In this document: positions 24,085 through 36,264 of the stretch, piece by piece | Numbering within the stretch: position 1 is the stretch's first letter | How the letters are laid out: the number at the start of each line of letters is the position of its first letter | Source: Pseudoscleropodium purum | Lineage: Eukaryota; Streptophyta; Bryopsida; Hypnales; Brachytheciaceae | Assembly (NCBI GenBank): GCA_963969395.1 | Contig: OZ017797.1 | Coordinates: 6,200,001-6,264,000 of the forward strand | Length of the DNA: 64,000 nt | Direction of reading: 5' to 3' | The notes under the pieces: generated by a model | The model's input: the letters and a program-made list of their open reading frames with translations, nothing else | Told to the model about the DNA's origin: nothing | Database searches by the model: none | Program-made: the position numbers and the translations under genes

Positions 24085-25200
24085 TTGAATATACTAGTTT
24101 TTCAAGGATTCCATTCATTTGGTGTTCTAAATCCTTTAAGGATTAAAGATACATGCCTCCATAATCATAATTGCCCCAAAGTGACACCTACATCTATACT
24201 AAAATCAATATCTAAAACTTTCAATTACATGGCATGCAATCCAAAGGGAAATCAAAATCTCCTTGAAGCAAGGCATGGATCTCATTGCTTGTCAAAAAAA
24301 ATTCTCTCCGTATTTGCAAAAATAACTATAGTAAGTAGTGCTTTGACTATGCAACCTAAATCAGCAATGTTTGGCAAGCCCTATTCACTACAAAGTAGGT
24401 TTAGTAGGTTGAAACATTTCCAAGAAATGCAAAAAAATACTTTTTATGAAAGATACCCTTAAACTAAGCTTGAAAGACTTGGCCTACCATTTAAAGATTA
24501 CAACATGAGAACAAAAGATAGCCTAGTGTTGATAATTGTTAAATCTACATACAATATTTTGAAATTTCATAACTTATTTAAACATTGTCCAAACAATGCA
24601 TACTAAATTGTTTAAGAATCTTCTTTCACTTTCTAATGAGATTTAATAAAAGGATTATATGCTAATAATATTAAATATGCTCAACTTCTACTTATGAATT
24701 TCAAATGGAAGTTGCATTTAGTGCAATATTACTATGAAAGTCATATAAATAGGAGGAGTCATATTGTGTGGAGAGTTTAGTTCAATAAATGCACTAGATA
24801 CACTATGTGACAACAGATCAGTGGTTTAGTAAACTCAAAATGGTGAATATAGAAGTTTAGTTAGTTTGCTAAATGTATTGTGTCTCTTCCTAATGTAGGT
24901 ACCCCTAAACCACCACTTCTTGTTGGTGTGCCTAATTATTATTATTAAAATGGTCAAATTTTTATATTTTCTTGTTGGCAAGTGAAAAGAGGTTCTAATG
25001 CACTAAAAAAAATGTGGAACTTGCATACCATATGCCAAAATTATGAAGGGTCACAACTTTTTTTTGATAGATGTTCTAAAATCGTTTCTTCAACACACAT
25101 AAATTTTGGTTTTGGTGTTCACACCTTCTTTTTGATAATGACAAGAGGGATTTTTGCTATTGAGATGCTGGAAGACAAAAGATTCCTCGTTTTAACTTAG
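24085..25200 (+). pseudogene. Decayed coding relic, unrecognised
   Basis: A single plus-strand frame stays protein-like for about 372 codons. The first 125 codons and the last 72 are fully open. Between them are stops at 24460, 24604, 24613, 24634, 24637, 24778, 24811, 24844, 24850, 24862 and 24946. I estimate roughly thirty stops would be expected by chance at this base composition. The stops are of all three types and fit Gln or Arg positions, consistent with C-to-T decay without frameshifts. I recognise no domain. The last open piece ends just before the RAB5IF-type gene but is unrelated to it. Confidence 0.35.
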
Positions 25201-25347
25201 TTGAAAACTTGCCCGTTCGTTGCCTTCTTCCCGGGGCCTTTTGAAGTTTTAGGGTTTCGTTTTCTCATCGCCACTCCGGCGATCAATGCTCTCTCCGTCA
25301 GAGACAGCAATCCTCCTCTCGTAGCGACCACCGTCGAGGGAGACACG
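25201..25347 (+). promoter_or_regulatory. 5' leader of the RAB5IF-type gene
   Basis: Sequence composition switches abruptly from AT-rich to GC-rich just after 25200. The frame is open through this stretch into the coding region, but there is no upstream ATG in frame, so it is treated as 5' leader. Confidence 0.5.
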
Positions 25348-25701
25348 ATGGGATCCTCGGAGCTCCAGGTCTCCGATGGCGCCTCGTTGTGGTCGAAGTT
25401 GCGCAAGCAGGATGCCTCCTGGGACCGCGACCAGCTGGGCGATGTCTTGCACTGGCTCCGCCAAGCGTTCGCGCTCGTCTTCGGCGTCTTCTTCGGCTTG
25501 ATGCCCTTGACGGGCTTCCTCCCGATCGTCTCGTTCTTGGCGTTGTCCTCCGGGGCGATGTACGCCGTGTACGCAGTTTACTTGAACCAGAACGCGGAGG
25601 ACTTCGGAGGAGATGGCGCGCTGCTGCAAGAGGGGTTGTTCGCATCGGTGACGCTCTTTTTGCTGGCGTGGACTTTGGTGTACAGTCTGGTGCATTTCTG
25701 A
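25348..25701 (+). CDS. RAB5IF: RAB5IF/OPTI (Rab5-interacting) family ER membrane protein
   Basis: This is a complete, intronless 117-aa gene. The protein matches the RAB5IF (C20orf24, OPTI) family along its length: a WDRDQLGDVLHWLRQ N-terminal block, two long hydrophobic segments (about residues 41-77, partly a re-entrant pair around GLMPLTGFLP), the conserved DFGGDGALLQEGL loop and a last membrane span ending LVYSLVHF. In animals this protein joins TMCO1 in the GEL complex of the multipass translocon at the ER; a plant role is inferred by homology only. The start is the ATG in ACGATGGG at 25348, which gives the usual family length. GC-rich codons contrast with the AT-rich flanks. Several antisense open frames over it are shadows. 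Confidence 0.92.
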   Translation: MGSSELQVSDGASLWSKLRKQDASWDRDQLGDVLHWLRQAFALVFGVFFGLMPLTGFLPIVSFLALSSGAMYAVYAVYLNQNAEDFGGDGALLQEGLFASVTLFLLAWTLVYSLVHF

Positions 25702-28700
25702 ATGAATCGCGATGATTCTCTCGCTGTACACAAGAGTTTACTACTTCTAGGGTTGAATTACAGGTCTGAATTCTGTTGTGATCTGATAATTTGTAGATTT
25801 TATTTAGGGTTTCTGATGGGGCGAGCACTTTAATTGCGAGCTTTTTCGCAGTTGTTTTCTATTTGATTCGATTTTTCGAAGATAGGAGGATGAGACTACT
25901 GGGAGTGATCAGAATGCCTGCTAGGTTCTTGTTGACCACCATTGAAATCATTTTATTGCCAAAGGTTTAGAATCGTTTACGCAGACTGTCCTTTACTGGC
26001 TTGGACTTTGGTGTTTATCGCTATATCCCTCTGCTTTTCTGGACACAAGAATGATCTACTAGGGCTGAATTGAAACTTGAAACGGTTATCAGACGTCAGG
26101 TTAGATTCTGGGGGAGCTTCTTAGATTTGTTTTCTATCGATTCAGTTATTCCGAAGGTAGGAGTATGAGACTACTTGGTGTGAACATCTGTCATAGCTGT
26201 ACTGTGATGCTTGCAAAGACCTTGAAAACATTAAATTGCTAAAGGTCAAAGAGCCTTTTACGAAGAGGCGATCTGGTTGTCTATGATTCTATTTTGTTTC
26301 TGCGAAGCTTGAGAGTGGATACGCTGTGGGAGCATTCTTACATGTCATTTAGGAGTTCAAATGTTTATTTGCGGTGTGCAGCAATGTCAGAAGTTCCTTA
26401 AGCTGAGGATCCAGTAGGAGCTTAGATCAATCTGGCAAAGAGAAGGATGTTTGTATTGCTCTCTTTGTGAAAAGATATACGTTTACCTTCTCTTGCTTTC
26501 CTAGTCTGCCTTTCATTGAGTCAAATGACTACGGGAATTACTTCAATAGTAGTGTATCGTGATAGCTATGCTTGCAAGGGCATTTGACACTCAATGAATG
26601 CATGAATCTGGTTGTTTTTGGAAAGAAGTCGGCTTCCTGAATTTGTCGCGTGCAGGCACCCTCAAGACTTGCACATCTTGGAGATCTTTGCAATTCTGCG
26701 GATGCCTGGAGGCTACAAAATTGGGCCTAGACCTTACTAGAAATGTGTGGATTTGGAGTGCTTCTTCCATCAGCAGTATCCAGGTCTCTCAGCTCTAGTT
26801 CCACAGAGTATGTCATGAAAACAAAAGAGAGGTCATTGGGCCTAAACTTTGGCATGGACTTAACCCCCTTAAGGACTTGATTCATTGTGAAATGGTCAAA
26901 CTTCTTATGTGAGCTAATTTTAGCCTTTTCACTAGTGTTCAAACAACAATTTGATATTTTTACTACTTGAAACTCTAAATTCTATATCACTTTGAGAAAA
27001 TTTCTAATTATTATCATTTTAGTTGCAAAAAATGAACATAAATGAGTAAAAATAGAAAAAACAATCCAAATTATTTGGAATTTTCTCAAGAGGTAAAAGT
27101 AGCAATAGCTATTAACATGAAAAGTTTTCAATTGGTTATTTTATTTTTTACACCCAAAATAGCCACATCAAACACCTTGAAGTCAAATTTGACTATCAAA
27201 TCAAATTTATCTTTTTATTTAATTGATGTACAAAATTTTGATATTTTTTGCTAGTAGAAAAATAAAAATTTTATTTATTTATTTATAATAATTTTGAAGG
27301 AAAAATAAAATTGTTGTGATTTTTCAAAGCTAAAGGTGGAAATAAAATTATATCAATTACAATGTATATTAGAATAATCTATAATTTATACTGTAAATGA
27401 AGAATGGAATGAGAAACATAATTTTATAATTTAAATTCAAAATACATTTAAAGAAAGAAAATATGAATGAAAAATACACTATATTGTATTATTTGGATTT
27501 TAACACAAGGAACTTTCAATTGCAATAACTCTTTCAATTTTTGACATTTCTCAAAACTTTAAAATGGAATAGAAACAAAACTTGTCAAGCTTTGTTTTCT
27601 TAATTGAAATCAAATTCCAAGAATAGTTATTTTAAAAGTTGTAATCAAGGTTGACCAAGGCGCATCCACTTTTTGGATGCCTTTGCATTTAAGGGTTAAC
27701 CCCTTCAACAACTCAATCCTTTTTTGAATTTTTGCACATTTTTGCTTATATTTTTGTATGGATATATTTTTTTCTTGAATTTTTGTACATTTTTGCTTAT
27801 ATCTTTGTATAGATACATTATTTCTTGAGATTTCATGAAATCAGTCATAAAAGTTTTCTTTTCAAAATTTAAGTATTACATTAGATGAATGAAAAGTTAA
27901 TTGGATAAAACAACTCAAATGCCTTTGAAGCCCTCTATACATCATTTAACCCTTAAAGGGTGATACAGACATTTGGTGTCTCAAGGATGACAAGGAAATC
28001 AATTCTTCTAATAGGATGGAAGTTTAACTATTAATCTTTGGAATCTTCTTGTGAAAAGGGGAGGTCTTCTACATTAGTTTCTTCTAATGAATACTTTTGC
28101 AATATTTTAAACCCATGATTCACAGAGTAGTGAAAAGAGATGATTTGCAAAGTCACCCCTTCGTCCTTTAAGTGTTAAAATATGGAAGTTGGAACTCTTA
28201 AGGGTTGATATACAAAAAATAATGGTACAAGAAATGAGCCTTCAATAAATTCATTAAATTCCAAACTCCAACCCTAATATCTTGCACAAGCAAATTAAAA
28301 GAGTTTTTTTTAATTAGTTCTAAATAATGGTAACTAATTTGGGTTTCAACAAGTTCAATGCAACTATTAGTAGAGTTAGTGGGTTTTTTTTTGTGTAAAT
28401 TAGGGTTGTTGATTAGTGGGTTGGATGAATCTTGAATTTGTTGGTCTCTGGGGCTCTATCCACCATTTGGTTTTGGTCTTTTCTTGGAATAAACCCTGGG
28501 TTTCGAAAAAAAACATAAAATAGAAACAAACTATTAGTAGCTTTTAAAGGCCTATGTGGAGTAATAAATATGGTATCACATTGGATTCTTGGAATATGAA
28601 TTATACACTAAAATATGGCAAGACGTACACCATTAGATTGATAATTCAACAATTAGAATCTTTCCTTTCGATGTCATATTATCATTGACACCTTATCATA

Positions 28701-29872
28701 CTCAAATGCAACATCACATGTAGAATATGTGACCATTTTATAGCTTTTGAGAGTTGTAGGAGGTTCAATAATGATTCAAATTTGGGAGTGTTATGAGCCA
28801 TTGTATTCAACTCTATATGAAAACAAACTTTTATCACTAATGCATAGACTAACTCAATCCATTCACCTTCTATATACAAAAAATATCATGCTATGTCCAA
28901 AATTGGGCTTCCCATAATTGTCATAGTTTAAACCCCAATGTCAAGCTGAAAAGAGATGAGTTTTCCTATTTGGATTTTTTAGATAAATTTTAGATGAAGA
29001 CTCTAATTATTGGTTCCATTTGGACAAGCAAGAACTCTCAAATCTTAAAGGACATTTGAAATCTTGGGAGGGTTGCCAAAACTTGGATTTTTAGAATCTT
29101 TCTCAAATGAGCATCATGTAGCTTGTTCAAATGACCAATCAATGATGTCATTTAAGAATTAATTGAAAACATTGACAATAATGGCAATACTAAACATTGT
29201 CAAAGTTCGCAATCCTCATTATGAAAAAATGAACAATATCTCAACTCCAATTTAGTACATGAGTACATCTATGTCCAAAAGAGAACATGAAAGAAGACTC
29301 AAATTAAAAGTTGATCTAACATGCTTTAGTCCTCATTTGCTTGGAGTCAAGAAGTAGATTTGCTTCAAGGGCTACTTGATGACTATGGAAATACTAAAGT
29401 AAAGGTACTTATAACGGATAATTTAAGTGTTTTAGCATATAGGTTACAAGGAATTTGTTGAGAAATTGAGCTCAATGTGTGCAAAAATAATGATGAACAA
29501 TGCAAAAAGAAATTTTTTTATTCAATATTAATGTACATTTTTCATTTGGACCCATCCTTGTCTCAAAGGTTCACTTGAAATAGCTAACTTTGGAATATAC
29601 TCCTAATCAAGCATGAGTCAATCAAATCTTTTTCAATCAACAATAGACCCAATTGTTGTCTACTATAGGGCACCCTACTATCCTTTCAAAAGATGGCTCC
29701 CTCTTTGGTTTGCATTAGTTTCCCCCCCCCCTCTCAAAAAATTTATAGGCCATTGATTTTTTTAAAGAAAAAATGCTTACCCTCGAAATTGCCATTGATT
29801 TCTCAAAAAATCACAAGTCGATGATCTTGTGAGATTTAATCTAAGTCGTCCAAATATGAAATACAAAATGAA

Positions 29873-29874
<2 letters not shown>
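25702..29874. other. 3' flank of the RAB5IF-type gene and AT-rich spacer
   Basis: 25702 to about 26800 is mixed-composition sequence, with two partly repeated blocks near 25870-25930 and 26140-26200 (GGAGGATGAGACTACTGGGAG / GGAGTATGAGACTACTTGG), a sign of local duplication in the 3' flank. From 26800 the sequence is AT-rich repeat DNA without recognisable ends or proteins. No RNA gene was found. Confidence 0.4.

Positions 29875-29942
<68 letters not shown>
29875..29942. repeat. (AT)n microsatellite
   Basis: A nearly pure AT dinucleotide run of about 34 units, which could form a cruciform. It generates a false Ile-Tyr open frame on the minus strand. Confidence 0.97.
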
Positions 29943-29947
<5 letters not shown>

Positions 29948-30085
29948 ATACCGGATACAAATACAAGATGAATATTGAATATAGGTATTGGATACGAATA
30001 CAATATCAAATATGGGTATAAGATGAATATGGATATCGGATATGAATAGAGTACCGGATATGGATGTGAATATGGGAGGAATTAT
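29943..30085. repeat. Degenerate GGATA/GAATA minisatellite
   Basis: Directly after the AT run, variants of GGATACGAATA, ATGAATATGG and ATACAAGATGAATAT recur many times over about 140 bases. This is probably an old slippage array seeded next to the microsatellite. Confidence 0.7.
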
Positions 30086-31689
30086 CCCATATTGATTGTC
30101 ATTATGTTGGTTTCTCAAAATTATAAGAAGGGAGTAGGGGGGTTGTAAATGAAAATTTTAAAATCCTAAAAATCCAAATATGAGCACTATGAGTCACTTT
30201 TGGATGGATAGTGAATACCGTGGTACCCTACTATATTATCATAGGAGGTTGTTCATTACAGATATCTCTACCTTAGATTTTTACAAAAACCATTTGAAAT
30301 CTTAAACAGTTTTTGTTGCCCTACAATATGGTTTACTTACAAAAATCAGTAATAAAAGAAATATAATCCAAGTGCTGAAGTGCACACTATTATATCATAT
30401 GCATGTAGAAAAGATCATTGATATCTCAACATTGTACACACACAATATTGTAAGAAAGTTTTTTTTTTTTTTTTTTTTTTTCTAATTTTCTTTCATTTCA
30501 ACAAATGATATAGATAAAGTCAATAAATTTGGATGAAAAAGTGAATGAAAATATTTAAAATGTAATCATTTTCTTAAAAGATAGATGGTTTTAGAAATAT
30601 ATTGCATCACCAAAAATTTAATGACCATTGTCTTAGTAGTTTTTCAAAATGAAGAAAGGAGTTGTTTCAAATCCGTTATTCAATTGTATGTTGGAAGAGA
30701 GAACATTACAGAAAATACCAAGCCTTGAAGAAGCCTCGAGTTTAATTATTTTTATTGTATTTTTTGGCTTTGATATCTTCTTGATTTTTGCCTACCCACT
30801 GAGCATGTCGTATTCTTGGGGGTTCTTGTCCACGTTACTTGCCACATTCAATTAATTTCATCCATTCCTAATTTTGCTCCAAAAAGTGGAACATTCTTGT
30901 GCCAAATAGTGAAGCATTCTCCCGCCAAACATTCCCGATTTGGTGCCGAATTACTGAAGTTGATTTTCTTGTAGTGTTTCACTCCCACAGTGCCATCAAT
31001 TTACTTGAATGTGATTCATTGATAAGTAAGTGTGTTGATAATCAACAATCACTAGCCGCTTCAATTTAGCAACTTTTCTATCATTGCTTTGATTTTGAAA
31101 GACTAAAATTAATTTGGTGCAAACTTTTAACTGAAGTTGGTTTTGTCTTCCTTTCCTTTTCCTTTTCAATTCTTTAATTTCAATTTGAATTTCTAACCTA
31201 TGAAATACAATTATGATTTCATGGCATTCTTTAGAATTAGATTGCAACTCCTTTTGAATATCAAAAATATGAGTGAGTGATGATTACATTGTAATGCCAT
31301 CTTTAATACTAGCAATGGGCTCCATCTTTTGAAACTTTGAAATTGTTTGCATGATTGTGTATTTGCTTGTATGATCAATATTGTATGGGAGGAATTTGTT
31401 GCACGATGCATGTTAAAAGATTCAATATCTAACTTTCGGCGTTGCATTCCATGAATGCTGGATGGAGGTGCTATCAATCAAAGTTTTGATTGACTTCTAG
31501 TTAAGTTTGAGGAAGAGCCAAGGGAAGAGCCTTAAAATTCGAATTCCGAGCATCATGTGAGTGGATTAGACTATCCTTTTGGAATCTGATCAAACGTAAT
31601 TATATTGATTAGTTGATTTTCTCTTTGTTATGATAAATCTATTGAAAAAATTATAGCATGTATTATCAGTGTAATTAATTTGGAGCTAA
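30086..31689. other. AT-rich spacer
   Basis: It includes a T homopolymer near 30461-30481. Short open frames (30649-30855, minus-strand 30996-31477) show no family signature. Nothing else is assignable. Confidence 0.35.
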
Positions 31690-34600
31690 ATGGACAACAA
31701 TATAATTAGAGAGGTAGATGACACAATTCCTTACAAAGTGCAAGTAGCAATTAGCAACAAATATCAATCGTTGATTCTTCATGGTCGTATGATTCATGAG
31801 CAAACGCCAAAGTCTGCTTTTCCCACAAAACAAAGAGTTGGTAAGACAAATCTAGACTTGTGGATAGATGGTAATTTATATCCGACAGATTCATCTAGAA
31901 AGTGCCTAAAATTTAAGGACATTAGAAGTATTTTAGAGTTTTTTGGAGGAGAGAACAAAATGCTAGGTTATACAAAGAATTTATTAAATTTGAGGGAGAC
32001 ACTTGATCTGCCAAGATAACATTTTGTAGAAATTTCCAAAATGAGGCAAAATATCAATAAACTAAGTTCTTCATTACTGCAACAACAAAGAGAGCTCAAT
32101 ACTCTATGTGAACTAGAGGGTATACTTAGAAGAGAATTTGAAGCGGGTCAATATGCCTTACAACAATTACAAATTGAGAATATTTCACTACAAAATATTC
32201 TAAATTCTATGAAAGCAATTCATACCAATGAGTTATCTAATCTCCAAAAAGAATTGGATGACAACATGGAGGCAGAGGTAGTGCTTGAATTTGATATAGA
32301 CATAAAGATGAGTGAATATGATGAGAAATTCCAATCTTTAGAACAAAGTCACACAATTGAAATTGCAAGAGTCAAATTAGAGCTTCAAAATGCATTACAA
32401 AGATCTACACAATTGTAGAGAAAATGGAATAGACTTAAGTCGACTCTGTATGGTTGTCGAAAACAAGTGCAAAAGCATAAAGACATTGCCATGTTGTCAC
32501 AAACAAGAGGCCAAGGAAAGGCATTGCATAGACTTGCTCGATCAATCATAGCACCAACTATTGTTCATGATATTCAAGTACAAAATGCGTTGAACGGTAC
32601 TACACAATGGCTTCATGGCACTCAAGAGTAACAAATTGAATCCAAAAAGCTTTTTGCCAAAATCTTGTCAAAAATTGAAGTCGAATCAATGCTTGAGTCC
32701 CCTGCCTTGAAACTTGATACTATAGATGTAACAAACAAGTATCTTGATAAGATTAGAAAAGCAATTGGTGTTCCTTAAATTTTAGAAAGCTGCAATTAAA
32801 GTGGTATTATTTAGGATGGATATGCAACAATGTATAAGCAATTGAAGTGCGGTGCAAAATTAGCAAGGCAAGGCTTACAAATCAATCTCCTAAAGTCGTA
32901 CCATATCTCTTTATTGTGTAGAGATCTCAATGCCAAGTTAACAGACTATGTTGGTGACTATTATTTTCTTCATTTAGAGGCTCAATTTCTGTCTAAGAAA
33001 GGATAAAAAAAAATACAATTCACATAAAGTTGATAGAACAAAATTCCTTCTTTGTTGATATAGAGCAAGTTCAATAGATCATGGTCCAACAGTATTGAAT
33101 CACTACATCAAATATGTTAAGCATATTTCTAAGTTTGCACATTTTATAGCTAAGTAAACTTGTCGACTTTGCTAATTAAGAAATAATAAAATATGAATCA
33201 ATAGCTATTATCGCATGCACAAGTTTGGTCATTATATCCACCTTCCTACTAACTTAGAAATCAAGATGAATTCGTCTCTTTTATATTTAAGTTATTGTTT
33301 AGATTAGTACGTATTTACTATAGTCTTCTTACGGCAACTCTTCCATTGAAAATTATTTTTGACAATTGTCTTAGTAAATATTGTTTTCATGACCTTGATC
33401 ACTAGTAGTTTAATACCTGAGTCCTAATTTGGACCACGGCATCCTTTGTTCGATTTTTCCACAACTTGTAAATTTCCAAGTTGAGAGTTGTGAGGTTATA
33501 CCATGATTAACTTTCAATTGATTAACACAACACATTAGTATAACAATGTGAGTGAATTCTAAAGAAGACTAGGTGATTAATGATTGGATTTGTGCAAGTG
33601 TGCTATAGGTTGTCTATGTATAATTTCAAGAAGCATTTCATTTTTTCAGTTGAAAAAATGAAAAAAGTTGTGATGGTAGTTCATGAGTGTTCTAATGTAC
33701 TAAATTTGATATGCCTACACTATAAGATGAAGCTTATTTTCAAATGCACCACACCATTCATTAATTGTTGAATCCAATAGTTTTGTTTTCTTTTTAGTAA
33801 TTTAAATTGTATATTCTCGTTTTCAATGTTTGTTAAAGGATTTATGGATTTATTTATATAGATTCCAACATGCATGAACAAGTTGATGATAAGTGAAAGT
33901 CACTAGTATTTGCCTATCAAAGCATTCAATCCTCAAAATCAACACATTAATCCTTGCAATAGTGGGAGCAATGGTAGCTTTGATTCTAATGTAAATTATT
34001 GTTTGAATTGTCTATTTCAAAGTTGGTAGGAGAACCTCTTATATTTTGTATAAATTTAGATGAGGTCGAGCTTGTTCATGCACAAAAGCTTGAAAGAGTA
34101 GGTATAACATTGATAAACAGAGCCTTGAACATTGAGATCTCAATAAAAAGCCCTTAGTACATTGCTGTGCAATTAGAAAGAGAAATCTAGCCTGTGGGGT
34201 GCTTTCAAGTTTCCAAAGAGACCCATGAGATATTAACTTGGGTATTCAATCAAACACAAATTTCCACATTAATAGTTGCACAAGAAAGAGGACAAAAGTG
34301 AAGTGTACTTGGAATTGGTGAATTTGGAGTAGAGTGGCATCTTTCTACTAATATGAAGTAGGTGAAATGCATGTAAGGCTTAACATATGGTGATTGTGCT
34401 TCTTAAAGATGTGTTTATTGTCAACAAGAATGATCTAAGCCAATAATAGGAACAATTGAAGAAGCTATAGTTGCGTTTGCTAAATGGCCTTAAAGTTGGG
34501 CCAGTGGTTTGTTTTCAACACGCCATCAAGCTAAACATGTTACTAGACTTGCGGTTGCAGGGTGTTGGAAATTGATCTTGAACATACCTATGGATAAAGT

Positions 34601-35080
34601 GCATATGTATACACTCCATGCATTAAACCACATTGTTGAAAAAAATTGTCCATTTTCATTTCCAATTTATTTGGACTATCCATGATTCAAAACTAAAAGA
34701 AGTAGCTACAACAGAAATGCAAAAAGTGATTTTTGCAACAAGAGCACATGGTGGTAACATTATCATCTTCAAGGATGAATAGTTGTCCGGAAAACAAAAT
34801 AATGTCCTAAGTAAACCATCTTTCAATGGTGCACATGTTGCTCCCTTATTCCGGCCTTTGAGACTTCTAGGCGGCTCTGCAAAGTTATACATGGATGTAG
34901 TGGTGGCAAAAAAGAATTTCATTGACTTTGGAGATAATAGAAGAGCTAAACTAGATGTCTGGCAAGGCCTAGATAAGTTGGGACCTTATTTTCATAGACT
35001 ACAACTTGATGACTCACAAAAATAGGCCTTCTATGTATTATTGTCATTAAAAAAAAAATTCAAATTAGATTAGAATTCAA
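31690..35080 (+). pseudogene. Large decayed coding relic of an unrecognised protein
   Basis: From the ATG at 31690 one frame runs to 33003 (438 codons) with only six internal stops: TAA 32017, TAG 32416, TAA 32629, TAA 32776, TAA 32797 and TAG 32812. None of these six is TGA. The middle part is a strong Gln/Glu/Leu coiled coil (about 32041-32415). Protein-like text continues with frameshifts: about 33080-33330, 33840-34040, 34060-34500 (with a C-x8-C-x4-C-x2-C cluster interrupted by stops), 34503-34640 and 34640-35080, the last containing an 80-codon open piece ending at 35023. The whole could derive from a protein of about 1,000 residues. Family unknown; a transposase or a viral-origin gene are both possible. 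I see no bounding inverted repeats. Confidence 0.5.
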
Positions 35081-36264
35081 ATGCTTTCTAAAAAGAGCGT
35101 TGAATATAAATGGGGGTTTAATATTATTTTAGGATAAACTCTTTCAAATATAAACAATCATTTTAATTGATCATATTAAAAAAAATATATAATAAAAAAG
35201 TTGAATTCATATAACAACCAAACTCTAAAAATTGCTTAAACCATATTCTTGTTTGTTACTATTCAAAAGATGGATTTTTTCTTGGACCTTTTTCTATTTT
35301 GGAAGCTTGAAGAATTGAGCTTTTCATTTTAATCATTTTATAGGCCATTGGAAATTTTGAATTCAAATTTGAAGCTTGCAACTTCAAATTTTGCTTTCAA
35401 AGGTCAAATAAATAATTATCTATTTACAAAAAACACCCCCGTAGAATGAAAAATAAAATATTTATAAAACCCTATCGATTAGATTTTGTTAGTTAATGAC
35501 ATTTTTCTAGCATGAAAGATGACCTATAGGATACTTCCAACATACCTAAGAAATTTAAAGTTAAAACTCCATCACCTATACTTTTCAATCCAATATCATG
35601 CAAAAACAAAAATTCTGCAATTTAATAATAGGAAGCAAGTATTCGGGAGTATATTTAACCCCTAAACGTTTGGATCCATTTCCAAATTTGACAATTCAGA
35701 AAAAACTATTATAAATTGTTATTTGGAAGAATATTTTGGAATTGATGTACAAATGAAAGTTATAGATTTTGAATTGTAGATTCTATCCGTATGGTTAGAT
35801 TCACTAGTGCTATCACTAATATTTTTCTATAAATTTTGAAAGGGGAATTTCAAAATTCCTTCTAAATTCAATGACAAGCAAACTATTATCTTTTTTTGAG
35901 TAAAACTTGTTGGAACAAATTTGAAATGAGGTTATCTTGGTTTGGTGATTTTTTGAAATTTTTGTGTTTATTACATCTAGGACCTCATTTTTGCTCATCT
36001 AGTTTTGAACTAGAGTCAATGCAATTTGACCACTTGATATACTTCTACATTTGTAATTTTAGAAAAATTAGTATTCTAGTAACACCAAATCCAACCATTA
36101 GATAAGACAAGAACTTAATAGAGTATCACACTCGAGCCAGTTGTAAACACCGCATACGACGGTGGATCACAATTTGAGGCTTACTGCCATACGTGCACAG
36201 CATTAGGCGAAGCCTGTCCAGACATTACGCTTTGTTCACAGTGATGTCACGATTATCTGATACA
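35081..36264. other. AT-rich spacer and 3' flank of the TBC gene
   Basis: AT-rich without recognised content to about 36110. The last 150 bases are richer in GC and are the likely 3' UTR of the minus-strand TBC-domain gene. Confidence 0.45.

Noticed and set aside
25249..25828. Antisense open frames across the RAB5IF-type gene, some 160-176 codons long
   Set aside because: They mirror the GC-rich sense gene, are Arg/Gln-rich and low in complexity, and match no family; the sense frame has a full-length, well-conserved protein.
29777..30118. Minus-strand Ile-Tyr repeat open frame
   Set aside because: It is generated by the (AT)n run.
31690..33003. Possible foreign gene with TAA/TAG read as Gln (ciliate or ulvophyte-type code)
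   Set aside because: The stops do fit Gln, and TGA is missing from this stretch. But normal CAA/CAG codons are common in the same frame, later parts of the relic contain TGA and frameshifts, and other relics in the window show TGA stops. Cytosine decay of a dead gene explains all of it.
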